A stretch of 64,000 nt of DNA from the NCBI GenBank assembly GCA_963618065.1, contig CAVERH010000010.1:1-64000 (forward strand). Reading direction: 5' to 3'. Shown here piece by piece: positions 8,870 to 17,898 of this stretch (the first letter of the stretch is position 1; the number at the start of each line of letters is the position of its first letter). The notes under the pieces were generated by a model, which saw only the letters and a program-made list of their open reading frames with translations, was not told the DNA's origin and made no database searches. Made by a program: the position numbers and the translations under genes. This DNA comes from Suilimivivens sp963618065 (GTDB lineage: Bacteria; Bacillota; Clostridia; Lachnospirales; Lachnospiraceae).

Positions 8870-9883
8870 CTAGTTCTCTTCCATAGTGATTTTTTCTTTT
8901 ATTTTTTGATTAATATTCTGTTCTGAAAATGTGATACATTGCAGAATAGAATTCTTAATTTCCACGGCCTTGGAACTGCCATGTGTCTTCACCACAAGAC
9001 CTTTTAGTCCTAATAATGGTGCCCCGCCATACTGCTCCAAGTCGAACGCCTTGAGCGTTTCCTTCAGTGCAGGCTTCACAAGAAGCGCACCGATTTTACT
9101 GCGCAGGGAAGACATCATGCCTTCCTTTACCTTATGGAGCAGGGATCTTCCGACTCCCTCGTACATCTTGAGAATGACATTGCCCACGAATGCCTCACAG
9201 ACAATGACATCGGCGGCGCCTGCCGGGATATCTCGTGCTTCCACACTTCCGATAAAATGAATATCCGGACAGTTCTTTAAAAGCGGATAGGTTTCCTTTA
9301 CAAGCGCATTTCCCTTTTCTTCCTCGGCTCCGATATTCACGATGCCGACACGGGGGTTCTGAATTCCCATAACGCTTTCCATATATACGGATCCCATCTT
9401 GGCAAACTGCACGAGATGGGAGGGTCTTGCATCAACGTTCGCACCGCAGTCAATCAGCAGCGCACATCCCTTCTCGGTTGGGATCAATGGTGCAAGGGGT
9501 GGACGTTCCACGCCTTTGATTCTTCCGACGATGACCTGACCTCCAACCAGTGTTGCGCCGGTGCTTCCTGCGGATACAAATGCATCACAGGTGCCATCCT
9601 TCACTAAATTCAGTGCTTTAACGATAGAAGAATCCTTCTTACGGCGGATCGCCATAACCGGAGGCTCTGCGGTCTCAATGACCTCCGTTGCATTCACTAC
9701 CTCAATCTGCTCTTCCGGGTAGGTATATTTTTCAAGCTCCTTACGGACAATCTCTTCCTGTCCGGTCAGGTACACCTTGACATGATCGTTTGCATGAACT
9801 GCATCGACAACGCCCTTTACGATTTCTACAGGGGCATTGTCACCGCCCATAGCGTCTACTGCAACATTGATAAAATCCGCCAT
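8870..9883 (-). CDS. plsX: Phosphate acyltransferase PlsX
   Basis: A 337-residue peripheral membrane enzyme that makes acyl-phosphate from acyl-ACP, feeding PlsY in phospholipid synthesis. Recognised by the N-terminal VAVDAMGGDNAP and the central SAGSTGATLVGG, TLAPLIP-like and GLVVKTHGSS segments typical of PlsX. GGAGGTT precedes the ATG. In many Clostridia rpmF lies directly upstream; here rpmF is 31.6 kb away and leuS is the neighbour instead. Confidence 0.96.
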   Translation of the reverse strand: MADFINVAVDAMGGDNAPVEIVKGVVDAVHANDHVKVYLTGQEEIVRKELEKYTYPEEQIEVVNATEVIETAEPPVMAIRRKKDSSIVKALNLVKDGTCDAFVSAGSTGATLVGGQVIVGRIKGVERPPLAPLIPTEKGCALLIDCGANVDARPSHLVQFAKMGSVYMESVMGIQNPRVGIVNIGAEEEKGNALVKETYPLLKNCPDIHFIGSVEARDIPAGAADVIVCEAFVGNVILKMYEGVGRSLLHKVKEGMMSSLRSKIGALLVKPALKETLKAFDLEQYGGAPLLGLKGLVVKTHGSSKAVEIKNSILQCITFSEQNINQKIKEKITMEEN

Positions 9884-9952
9884 TTAAAACCTCCGTCCAT
9901 ATCTTACTTAAATATACTAGACCGTTTTGTAAAAATCAACCCAAGTTTATGA

Positions 9953-12364
9953 TTATTTCACTACAATATTAATAATACGTCCCGGTACATAAATTTCTTT
10001 TACAATGGTTCCGGTCAGCTTGTCTGCAATCACTTCCCTGCCCTTTGCAATCGCGGTGTCCTTATCGACATCTGCAGGAAGCATTACGGTTGCCTTCACC
10101 TTACCGTTAATCTGGATACCGATTTCTACGGTGTCCTCCTTAACAGCAGCTTCATCATACTCCGGCCACTTTTCAAAAGCAATCGTCTCGGTATGTCCAA
10201 GCTTCTCCCAAAGCTCTTCACCGGTATGAGGACAGATACAGGAGAACATCTTAATGAAGCCTTCTGCATATTCACGGGGACATTTGCCCTTGGTTGCCGC
10301 ATTCATAAAGATCATCATCTGTGCAATGGCGGTATTAAAGCCTAAGGTTTCAAAATCAGAGGTAACCTTCTTAACCGTCTGATGATATACCTTCTTTAAG
10401 GCTTCATCATTTTCTTCGGTAATATTCTCAGGCTCGGTAAAATACTTAAATACTCTTCCGATAAATCTTCTGGCGCCTTCCACACCCTGCTGGCTCCACG
10501 GCTTGGATACCTCTAAGGGACCCATGAACATTTCATAAAGACGAAGGGTATCGGCACCAAAGTCACGGACAATATCACTCGGATTAACCACATATTCCGG
10601 GAAACGTTTTCCCATCTTGATTCCGTTTTCACCTAAAATCATTCCCTGATGAACGAGCTTCTTAAACGGCTCCTTGACAGGTGAAAGACCCTTGTCATAA
10701 AGGAAACGGTTCCAGATTCTCGAATACATCAGGTGTCCGACTGCATGCTCCGGTCCTCCGACATAAAGGTCAACCGGCATCCAGTGCTTTAGCAGCTCCT
10801 GATTAGCGAATTCTTCTTCATTGTTCGGATCAATATAACGGAGATAATACCAGGAAGAGCCTGCGGATCCGGGCATGGTAGAGGTCTCTCTCTTACCCTT
10901 GATGCCGTTATGTTCGTACTGCTTCCATTCGGCTGCATTTTCAAGCGGAGCCTGTCCGTTGCGTCCCTTGTAGTCTTCCAGTTCCGGAAGAACTAACGGC
11001 AGTTCATCATCATCCAGTACATGGATCTGTCCGTCCTCGGTATAAACCACCGGTACGGGCTCACCCCAGTAACGCTGACGGGCAAAGATCCATTCACGGA
11101 AGTGATAGTTGACGGTCTTTTTGGCTACACTCATGGAAACAAGTTTATTGGTAATGGCTTCCTTGGCTTCCTCTACCGTAAGTCCCGTAAATTCTTCGGA
11201 ATTGATCAGCTTACAGCCCTTGCCAAGGTAATCCTGCTTTTCAAACGCATGCTCAGAAACATCCGCCCCATCGATAACCTGAATACGGGGAATGTTGTGC
11301 GCGATAGAATATTCAAAGTCTCTCTGGTCATGGGAAGGAACGGCCATAACAGCACCGGTTCCGTAATTTGCCAGTACGAAGTCGCCGATGTAAAGCGGAA
11401 CTTCCTTGCCGTTTACCGGATTGATACAGGTAACACCCTTTAATTCGCATCCGGATTTTGTTTTATTTAATTCGGTACGGTCCATATCGTTCTTCTTGAT
11501 TGTTTCATCGATATAGGCCTGTACTTCTTCTTTATTCTGGATTCTCGGCATTAAATCCTTTACGATCTGTCCGTCCGGAGCCAGTACCATAAAGGTAATA
11601 CCATAAATGGTTTCAATACAGGTCGTGTAAATGGAGAACTCTCCACCGCCTACGATCTGGAATTTCACCTCCACGCCTTCGGAACGTCCGATCCAGTGTC
11701 TCTGGATGTCCTTCGTGGATTCCGGCCAGTCGATTTCGTTTAAGCCCTCCAGCAGCTTATCTGCAAAAGCGACCTGATCGATCACCCACTGCTTCATATT
11801 CTTACGGATAACCGGATAGCCGCCACGCTCGGACTTGCCATCAATGACCTCATCATTGGAAAGAACGGTTCCCAGTTCCTCACACCAGTTTACCGGCATG
11901 TCAACAAGCTTTGCATAGCCGTCTAAATATAACTGCTTGAAAATCCACTGGGTCCATTTATAGAACTTCGGATCGGAGGTTGCGATCATCTTGGACCAGT
12001 CATAGTCAAAGCCAAGCTCCTTTAACTGATTGGTAAAGGTCTCGATATTCTTCTCGGTGAAGCCTGCCGGATGATGACCGGTCGTTACGGCATACTGTTC
12101 TGCCGGAAGACCAAAGGAATCATAGCCCATGGGATGAAGCACGTTGTAGCCCTGCATTCTCTTCATTCTGGACATGATATCGGTTGCGGTATAGCCTTCG
12201 GGATGTCCGGCATGCAGGCCGACTCCGGAAGGATAAGGGAACATATCTAAAGCATAATACTTGGGTTTGGAGAAATCCCAGACATCGGTCTTGAATGTCT
12301 GATGCTCCTCCCAGTACTTCTGCCATTTGCTTTCAATTTCTCTGTGATTATAAGGGATTGCCAT
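9953..12364 (-). CDS. leuS: Leucyl-tRNA synthetase
   Basis: An 803-residue class I synthetase, the usual bacterial length, with the HIGH-type motif HAGH at residues 51-54, an editing (CP1) domain in the middle and a C-terminal anticodon/ubiquitin-like end. The KMSKS loop reads KMGKR (near residue 582), a substitution of the third and fifth positions. The leader is only about 50 nt from a good sigmaA promoter, so there is no room for the T-box found before many Firmicutes leuS genes. Confidence 0.97.
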   Translation of the reverse strand: MAIPYNHREIESKWQKYWEEHQTFKTDVWDFSKPKYYALDMFPYPSGVGLHAGHPEGYTATDIMSRMKRMQGYNVLHPMGYDSFGLPAEQYAVTTGHHPAGFTEKNIETFTNQLKELGFDYDWSKMIATSDPKFYKWTQWIFKQLYLDGYAKLVDMPVNWCEELGTVLSNDEVIDGKSERGGYPVIRKNMKQWVIDQVAFADKLLEGLNEIDWPESTKDIQRHWIGRSEGVEVKFQIVGGGEFSIYTTCIETIYGITFMVLAPDGQIVKDLMPRIQNKEEVQAYIDETIKKNDMDRTELNKTKSGCELKGVTCINPVNGKEVPLYIGDFVLANYGTGAVMAVPSHDQRDFEYSIAHNIPRIQVIDGADVSEHAFEKQDYLGKGCKLINSEEFTGLTVEEAKEAITNKLVSMSVAKKTVNYHFREWIFARQRYWGEPVPVVYTEDGQIHVLDDDELPLVLPELEDYKGRNGQAPLENAAEWKQYEHNGIKGKRETSTMPGSAGSSWYYLRYIDPNNEEEFANQELLKHWMPVDLYVGGPEHAVGHLMYSRIWNRFLYDKGLSPVKEPFKKLVHQGMILGENGIKMGKRFPEYVVNPSDIVRDFGADTLRLYEMFMGPLEVSKPWSQQGVEGARRFIGRVFKYFTEPENITEENDEALKKVYHQTVKKVTSDFETLGFNTAIAQMMIFMNAATKGKCPREYAEGFIKMFSCICPHTGEELWEKLGHTETIAFEKWPEYDEAAVKEDTVEIGIQINGKVKATVMLPADVDKDTAIAKGREVIADKLTGTIVKEIYVPGRIINIVVK

Positions 12365-12421
12365 AGCGATTACCCAGCCTTTCTTTCATCGAACTCTTTA
12401 CTGCTATAAAAACCAATCTAA

Positions 12422-12450
12422 ATTGTACCTATTCTGCCAGCAAATGTCAA
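12422..12450 (-). promoter_or_regulatory. leuS promoter
   Basis: TTGACA (12450-12445), a 17-nt spacer and TACAAT (12427-12422) on the minus strand. The -35 box overlaps the T tail of the preceding terminator, so the two transcription units abut. Confidence 0.8.
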
Positions 12451-12481
12451 GAAAAGGGGGGATACCTTTTCGATATCCCCC
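12449..12481 (-). terminator. Rho-independent terminator after the EF-G paralogue
   Basis: Stem GGGGGATA / TATCCCCC with a 9-10 nt loop (12455-12481), then TTTTCTTG on the minus strand, 22 nt after the stop codon. Confidence 0.85.
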
Positions 12482-12502
12482 GTAAAAACCTGTTTCTTTC
12501 TC

Positions 12503-14596
12503 TTATGCTTCCTCACTGCCCTCGGCAACCTTCGCTGCTCTGGCTGCCACTTCCTTCTCCTGTACATCGGAAGGACACTGCTCATAGCGCGAGAACTGAT
12601 ACTCAAATTCGCCTCTGCCGCCGGTCATGGAACGAAGATCGGTACAATATCCAAACAGCTCCATCATCGGAACATCGGCTTCGATCACCTGCCTGCCCTG
12701 TGCAGAAGGATTCATGCCGAGCACTCTTCCTCTTCTCTTATTGAGATCCCCCATGATGTCACCGGTATAGCTGTCCGGAACGGTAACCTTTAAGGAAACA
12801 ATCGGCTCAAGCAATACCGGATGTGCTTCCATAAAGCCCTTCTTGAAGGCCTGGATCGTTGCCATCTTGAATGCCATTTCAGAGGAATCCACCGGATGAT
12901 AGGAACCATCATAAAGAACGGCTTTCACACCGACAACCGGATAAGCGGCCAGAGGTCCCTTCAATACAGATTCCTGGATTCCCTTTTCCACTGCCGGGAA
13001 GTAGTTCTTCGGAACGGCACCGCCTACAACCACCTGTTCAAATTCATACGGTTCTTCCAGATTGCCCGAAGGACTAAACCGCATCTTGACATGACCGTAC
13101 TGTCCGTGTCCGCCGGACTGCTTCTTATACTTGTATTCTACGTCACTGGTTTTCTTGATTGTTTCACGGAATGCAACCTTCGGCTTGCTTAATTCGATCT
13201 CTACCTTATAATCATTTAAAAGCTTGCTTGCAATGACTTCCAGATGCAGATCACCCATGCCGTAAAGCAGCATCTGCTTGTTTTCCGCATCATTGACATA
13301 CTTCATCGTCAGATCTTCATGCGAAATCTTCTGCAGCGCCTGTGATAATTTATCCACATCTGCCTTATTCTTCGGCTTATAACGCATATAAGTATATGGA
13401 ACAGGCATCTCCCATTTACCATATTTAATCGTGGTTGCTTTCGTAGAAAGGCTGTTTCCGGTACGGGCTGCCGTCAATTTTGCAAGTGCACCAATATCTC
13501 CGGCATGCAGTTCCTTTACCTCAATCGGCTTATTGCCCTGTAAAACATAAAGCTTGCCGACCTTCTCTTCAATATCACGATCCACATTATAGACCATGTC
13601 ATCCGACTTCAACACACCGGAATTTACTTTAATCAAGGAGTACTTACCAATGAACGGATCGACAATAGTCTTCCATATGTATGCCGATTTCGCCTTGGAG
13701 AAATCATAGTCTGCATGATAAATATCGTTCGTCTTCATATTAATACCGGCAACCACACGGTTTTCCGGGCTCGGGAAATACTTAATGATGTCATCGAGCA
13801 GGGTATAAACGCCCTGACATAAAATGTTGGATCCCATGCTCATCGGAACGATGCTTCCGTCACAGACGTTCGTCCGTAATGCGGCACGGATCTCTGCCTC
13901 GGAGAAGGTCTCTCCACCAAAATAACGCTCCATCATTTCTTCACTGGTCTCGGCTACCGCCTCCATCAGCGTATCCCGGCAGATCTGTAAATTCGGCTTA
14001 TTGTATTCGGGAACCTCACATTCCACAACGTCCTTGCCCTGCCAGCGGTTACCGGTCTCGGTAATGACATTGACATAACCGACGAACTTCTCATTCTCAC
14101 GGATCGGCAGATGGAACGGTGCCATCTTCTTGCCAAACATTGCGGTCATATCCTCTACCACCTGTCGGAAAGAAGCCTGATCCACATCCATGTTGCTGAC
14201 ATAGATCATGCGGGGCAGCTTATACTTCTCACACAGCTCCCATGCCTTCTGGGTTCCGACCTCCACGCCGGACTTGCCATTCACTACGATAATGACTGCG
14301 CCTGCTGCACTGATCGCTTCCTCTACTTCCCCTGCGAAATCAAAAAAACCGGGTGTATCGAGAATATTGATCTTGTATCCTTCCCACTCAATGGGAATCA
14401 CGGAAGTATTTATGGAAATCTTACGTTTGATTTCTTCTTTATCAAAATCACTCACGGTATTACCGTCATCGACTTTCCCCATCCGGGAGGTAATTCCGGA
14501 CAGATATGCCATTGCTTCTGTCAAAGACGTTTTACCGCTTCCCCCATGTCCAATCAGAGCAACATTACGAATCTTATCTGTTGTGTAAATATTCAT
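12503..14596 (-). CDS. EF-G-like translational GTPase (EF-G2 type) with degenerate G motifs
   Basis: A 697-residue protein with the full EF-G domain order (GTPase domain, beta barrel, then EF-G domains III-V). The P-loop is GHGGSGKT (residues 16-23) instead of the AHIDAGKT of canonical EF-G. The G3 motif is DTPGF (80-84), so the catalytic His of DTPGH is Phe. The G4 motif NKxD reads SNMD (134-137). These mark the EF-G-like EF-G2 group rather than the housekeeping fusA, which normally sits with rpsL, rpsG and tuf; none of those is present here. Whether it hydrolyses GTP efficiently or acts in elongation is unknown. It has its own promoter and terminator. Confidence 0.88.
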   Translation of the reverse strand: MNIYTTDKIRNVALIGHGGSGKTSLTEAMAYLSGITSRMGKVDDGNTVSDFDKEEIKRKISINTSVIPIEWEGYKINILDTPGFFDFAGEVEEAISAAGAVIIVVNGKSGVEVGTQKAWELCEKYKLPRMIYVSNMDVDQASFRQVVEDMTAMFGKKMAPFHLPIRENEKFVGYVNVITETGNRWQGKDVVECEVPEYNKPNLQICRDTLMEAVAETSEEMMERYFGGETFSEAEIRAALRTNVCDGSIVPMSMGSNILCQGVYTLLDDIIKYFPSPENRVVAGINMKTNDIYHADYDFSKAKSAYIWKTIVDPFIGKYSLIKVNSGVLKSDDMVYNVDRDIEEKVGKLYVLQGNKPIEVKELHAGDIGALAKLTAARTGNSLSTKATTIKYGKWEMPVPYTYMRYKPKNKADVDKLSQALQKISHEDLTMKYVNDAENKQMLLYGMGDLHLEVIASKLLNDYKVEIELSKPKVAFRETIKKTSDVEYKYKKQSGGHGQYGHVKMRFSPSGNLEEPYEFEQVVVGGAVPKNYFPAVEKGIQESVLKGPLAAYPVVGVKAVLYDGSYHPVDSSEMAFKMATIQAFKKGFMEAHPVLLEPIVSLKVTVPDSYTGDIMGDLNKRRGRVLGMNPSAQGRQVIEADVPMMELFGYCTDLRSMTGGRGEFEYQFSRYEQCPSDVQEKEVAARAAKVAEGSEEA

Positions 14597-14631
14597 GTGT
14601 TTCCCTCCATTCTTTCAAATACCATGCACCT

Positions 14632-14660
14632 ATTTTACTAAATTTTCTGATAATATACAA
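14632..14660 (-). promoter_or_regulatory. Promoter of the EF-G paralogue
   Basis: TTGTAT (14660-14655), 17-nt spacer, TAAAAT (14637-14632) on the minus strand, with a GGAGGG ribosome site before the ATG at 14596. The 326-bp gene-free stretch 14597-14922 holds this promoter, the aroF promoter and a short tandem repeat; I see nothing else in it. Confidence 0.6.
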
Positions 14661-14778
14661 GGGTTTTTGGTGAATTTTCCCACATATTCTTTATTATTTA
14701 TGTTCTGCAAGATAAAATATGCATAATAGACATGGTGAATGGAGTTCTGAATCGTTCCTATAATTTCTAATTTCCATA

Positions 14779-14807
14779 TTGACTTATTTTTAAATCAGAA
14801 TTAAAAT
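14779..14807 (+). promoter_or_regulatory. aroF-tyrA promoter
   Basis: TTGACT (14779-14784), 17-nt spacer, TAAAAT (14802-14807). A second weaker candidate, TTGATA with 17-nt spacing to TATTAC, lies about 80 bp further downstream, close to the gene. Confidence 0.6.
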
Positions 14808-14812
14808 TAGTA

Positions 14813-14859
14813 CGTTGAAGTGTCATAGGCTAAAGCGTCGAAGCGTCGACGTGCTAAAG
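14813..14859 (+). repeat. Imperfect 23/24-bp tandem repeat in the aroF leader
   Basis: Two adjacent copies (14813-14835 and 14836-14859) share CGTYGAAGYGTC...GCTAAAG. It falls in the presumed 5' untranslated region of the aroF transcript. No T-box motif or terminator hairpin is visible with it. Confidence 0.6.
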
Positions 14860-14922
14860 AGTTGATATTTCCCCAAATAAATGATATTACCTATATTATA
14901 CAGGAAGAAAGGAAGTTATACC

Positions 14923-15939
14923 ATGATTGTTGTTATGAAACCCAATGCCTCCGAACAAAGCATCGGAGCTGTTACCAGATACATCGAAGAAAACGGACTG
15001 CATGTGCACCTTTCCAAAGGGGATCAGGTCACCATCATCGGTGTCGTTGGTGACAAGACCCGTCTTTCCACCGATAACCTGACGATTTTCGATGGCGTGG
15101 ACCGCATTCTCCCGGTAACCGAAAGCTATAAATTAAGCAACATTAAATTCCATCCGGAGCCCAGTGTGGTGAAGGTCGGCAATACCTCCTTCGGTCCCGG
15201 CCGCCTTACCGTTATCGCCGGTCCCTGTGCCGTGGAAAGCAATGACCAGCTTATGAAGATCGCCGTTGCCGTGAAAAAAGCCGGAGCCAGCGTTCTTCGT
15301 GGCGGTGCTTACAAGCCGCGTACCTCGCCCTACTCTTTCCAGGGGCTTGAAGAGGACGGACTGAAATACATGCAGGAGGCAGGCCAGGCAACCGGTCTTG
15401 CTACCGTATGTGAAGTCGTAAGCCAGGAAGCCATCGAGGCTGCGGTTAAATATGTCGATATGATCCAGATAGGTGCCCGGAACATGCAGAACTTCATTCT
15501 GTTAAAAGAAGCCGGTCAGTCCGGTCTTCCGGTTTTATTAAAAAGAGGCTTATGCGCCACCATCGATGAATGGCTGAACGCTGCCGAATACATTATGGAT
15601 GTCGGCAACCCGAATGTCGTTTTGTGTGAGCGCGGTATCCGTACTTACGAAACCGCTACCCGGAATACGCTTGACTTAAGTGCCATTCCCGTATTAAGAT
15701 CCAAGACACACCTTCCGGTCATTGTGGATCCTTCCCATGCCACCGGAGCGTATGCTTATGTTCCACCTATGGCGAAGGCTGCTGTCGCAAGTGGTGCTGA
15801 CGGACTGATCATTGAAGTGCATAACGATCCGGCTCACGCCCTCTCCGACGGTCCGCAGTCTCTGACCTTTGAACATTTCGATACCTTAATGACAGAGCTT
15901 AAGCCTTTCGCTTCTCTTATGAACAGGAGTTTAACATGA
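14923..15939 (+). CDS. aroF: 3-deoxy-7-phosphoheptulonate (DAHP) synthase, AroA-beta type
   Basis: A 338-residue enzyme condensing phosphoenolpyruvate and erythrose 4-phosphate, the first step of aromatic amino acid synthesis. The first 70 residues form a ferredoxin-like regulatory domain as in the Thermotoga-type enzyme; the barrel follows with GPCAVES, LRGGAYKPRTSPYSFQG, QIGARNMQNF and the metal-site VDPSHATG. The ATG at 14923 has AGGAAG 7 nt upstream, so the longer reading from 14881 is unlikely. The stop overlaps the tyrA start (ATGA). Confidence 0.95.
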   Translation: MIVVMKPNASEQSIGAVTRYIEENGLHVHLSKGDQVTIIGVVGDKTRLSTDNLTIFDGVDRILPVTESYKLSNIKFHPEPSVVKVGNTSFGPGRLTVIAGPCAVESNDQLMKIAVAVKKAGASVLRGGAYKPRTSPYSFQGLEEDGLKYMQEAGQATGLATVCEVVSQEAIEAAVKYVDMIQIGARNMQNFILLKEAGQSGLPVLLKRGLCATIDEWLNAAEYIMDVGNPNVVLCERGIRTYETATRNTLDLSAIPVLRSKTHLPVIVDPSHATGAYAYVPPMAKAAVASGADGLIIEVHNDPAHALSDGPQSLTFEHFDTLMTELKPFASLMNRSLT

Positions 15940-17045
15940 TCACAAATACCGATTTTCAGACCTTTGGTTTTATCGGACTCGGACTGATCGGCGGTTCCAT
16001 TGCCCGCGCCATCCGTGAAAAGTTCCCGGCAAGCCGGATCCTTGTTTTTGATGCCGATCCCAATACCATGAAGCTTGCCTTAACAAGCGGGGTTGCATCC
16101 GAAACCACCGGTTCCGTTAATGAAGCCTTTGCACAATGTGACTGTGTCTTTCTATGTGCACCGGTTTCCGATAATGCCCATAATTTATCCTTATTAAAAG
16201 AATTTACTCCCGATACCTGTTTAATTACCGATGTGGGCAGTGTCAAAACGCACATCCATAAACAGGTGGAGGAACTGCAGTTAGAGGATCGTTTCATCGG
16301 CGGCCACCCTATGGCAGGCAGTGAGCGTGTCGGATTTATCAATTCCAAATCCCTGCTCCTGCAGAACGCTTACTATATTCTGACTCCCTGCAGCGGGGTT
16401 CCGGAGACAGCCGTATCGGCTTTCCGCGATCTCATTGAATCCATCGGTTCCGTACCGCTCCTGATGGATTACCGAAAGCACGATTTCATCACCGGTGCGG
16501 TAAGCCACCTTCCGCATGTGGTCTCCGCTTCTTTGGTAAATCTCATCAAGGCAGAGGATACCCCGGATGAACTGATGAAAACCATTGCAGCCGGAGGCTT
16601 TAAGGACATTACCCGGATTTCCTCCTCTTCTCCTGTGATGTGGCAGCAGATCTGTCTGACAAACAAGGAGAATATTTCGATCCTGCTGGAGCATTATATT
16701 AAAGCCCTCCAGAATGCCAAAAAGCTGATCGATGATTCTACGGAGCAGGAAATCTTCGACTTCTTTAAAGAAGCGCGTGATTATCGGGATTCCTTCGTCA
16801 ACACTTCGAGTGGTCCGATCAAGAAGACCTACGCGATCCATGTGGAAATTGCCGATCAGCCCGGTGCCCTTGCGTCCGTTGCCATGCTGCTTGCCGAAAA
16901 TTCTATCAGCATTAAAAATATCGGCATTACCCATAACCGGGAGCGTACCGATGGTGCTCTCCGCATCGAGGTTTATCAGGAGGAAAGCCTGAAACAGGCA
17001 GAGGAACTGTTGCAGGAAAATGGATATCTCACCCATCTTCCCTAA
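15936..17045 (+). CDS. tyrA: Prephenate dehydrogenase
   Basis: A 369-residue NAD(P)-dependent enzyme making 4-hydroxyphenylpyruvate for tyrosine. The Rossmann loop GLGLIGGS is near the N-terminus, with DVGSVK, GGHPMAGSE and the catalytic SHLPH segment in order. The last 75 residues are an ACT domain (YAIHVEIADQPGALA), which usually binds the end product. It is translationally coupled to aroF and the pair forms a short tyrosine-directed operon. Its 3' end overlaps the convergent VanZ-like gene by 17 bp. Confidence 0.95.
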   Translation: MITNTDFQTFGFIGLGLIGGSIARAIREKFPASRILVFDADPNTMKLALTSGVASETTGSVNEAFAQCDCVFLCAPVSDNAHNLSLLKEFTPDTCLITDVGSVKTHIHKQVEELQLEDRFIGGHPMAGSERVGFINSKSLLLQNAYYILTPCSGVPETAVSAFRDLIESIGSVPLLMDYRKHDFITGAVSHLPHVVSASLVNLIKAEDTPDELMKTIAAGGFKDITRISSSSPVMWQQICLTNKENISILLEHYIKALQNAKKLIDDSTEQEIFDFFKEARDYRDSFVNTSSGPIKKTYAIHVEIADQPGALASVAMLLAENSISIKNIGITHNRERTDGALRIEVYQEESLKQAEELLQENGYLTHLP

Positions 17046-17529
17046 AAGAAAAAAAGAATACCATTCCAAGGATCACCATACCGGTAATTCCACCCGCACA
17101 GTCAATCAGAACATCCTTCACTGCCGCATACCGACCCGGCACAAAATACTGATGAATTTCATCTAAGGATGCCGACAGCAACAGCTGCATCCCGATCAGA
17201 ATTCTTCCGCTCCAGACCTTTCCCTTCCACCACAGCAAAACCAGACTGTAGGAAAGCAGACCCACGCAAAAATATTCAGAAAAATGTGCCACCTTCCGCA
17301 CAATCTTCTCCAGCTCCAGTGGGAAGAGCTCTACGGCAGCCTCTGTCGTTGGTGTTCCTGTTCCGTCACTGTTCTGGAAAAAGCCCCAGATTTTCAATAG
17401 AAACTCCGTCACTGCCGAGCTTTTCACAGAGGAATCCTCTGCCACATCGGACGACAGCAGAAAAATCATCACGTACAAAAGCACCAGCAGACAGACAGCC
17501 GCTACCGTATAAATTCTTTTCTTTCTCAT
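17029..17529 (-). CDS. VanZ-like family membrane protein
   Basis: A 166-residue protein with four predicted membrane helices. It carries the family pattern KVAHFSEYF and DEIHQYFVPGRYAAVKDVLID, matching VanZ proteins, one of which gives low-level teicoplanin resistance in Enterococcus; the general function is unknown. The ATG overlaps the PilZ gene stop (ATGA), so both are translated from the same message. Its C-terminus runs into the end of tyrA on the other strand. Confidence 0.87.
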   Translation of the reverse strand: MRKKRIYTVAAVCLLVLLYVMIFLLSSDVAEDSSVKSSAVTEFLLKIWGFFQNSDGTGTPTTEAAVELFPLELEKIVRKVAHFSEYFCVGLLSYSLVLLWWKGKVWSGRILIGMQLLLSASLDEIHQYFVPGRYAAVKDVLIDCAGGITGMVILGMVFFFSFREDG

Positions 17530-17870
17530 CCTTTACCCTGAGTCAGATTATTAACGGTATCATATACCTCAATTCGGGATGCTTCCATCTCCGGCATACC
17601 GACAAAAATAGCTCCATAAACAAATCCATCTGCCACCTTTTCAATACGGACGATTTCAAGAAAGGCATGAAGTACTTCCTGTGTCCAGATACGAAGATGA
17701 GACTCATAAACAGCTCCGATCTCCAGTGGTTTGGAACAGGAAAATCCCACTCCGGACTTGGACACATCGAGAATGTCAATCTCTACTGGATCCTGTGTAT
17801 CATGATCCAGTCTCTTAATTAGTAAAGTCGATGTCAATTTAATTCGGTTATTTCTTCTTCTTTCTTCCAT
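17526..17870 (-). CDS. PilZ-domain protein, probable c-di-GMP receptor
   Basis: A 114-residue single-domain protein. Both parts of the c-di-GMP site are visible: an arginine-rich RRRNNR stretch at residues 4-9 and DVSKSGVGFS near residue 35. It has no membrane segment and should be cytoplasmic. It sits 28 nt after queA and overlaps the VanZ-like gene. With one diguanylate cyclase and one EAL protein also in this window, it may act in the same signalling network, though nothing in the sequence ties them together. Confidence 0.85.
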   Translation of the reverse strand: MEERRRNNRIKLTSTLLIKRLDHDTQDPVEIDILDVSKSGVGFSCSKPLEIGAVYESHLRIWTQEVLHAFLEIVRIEKVADGFVYGAIFVGMPEMEASRIEVYDTVNNLTQGKG

Positions 17871-17898
17871 TGTAAACCCTCCATTAGAACTATCTTAC

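Noticed and set aside
9884..9952. Possible promoter or T-box between leuS and plsX
   Set aside because: Only 69 bp without a T-box core or hairpin; nothing supportable was seen.
14111..14641. A 176-codon plus-strand frame opposite the EF-G paralogue
   Set aside because: Overlaps the gene's GTPase domain on the other strand; no ribosome site and no protein-like character.
16281..17069. A 262-codon open frame on the minus strand opposite tyrA
   Set aside because: Lies wholly against the well-supported prephenate dehydrogenase and has no recognisable domain; its composition is that of an antisense shadow.
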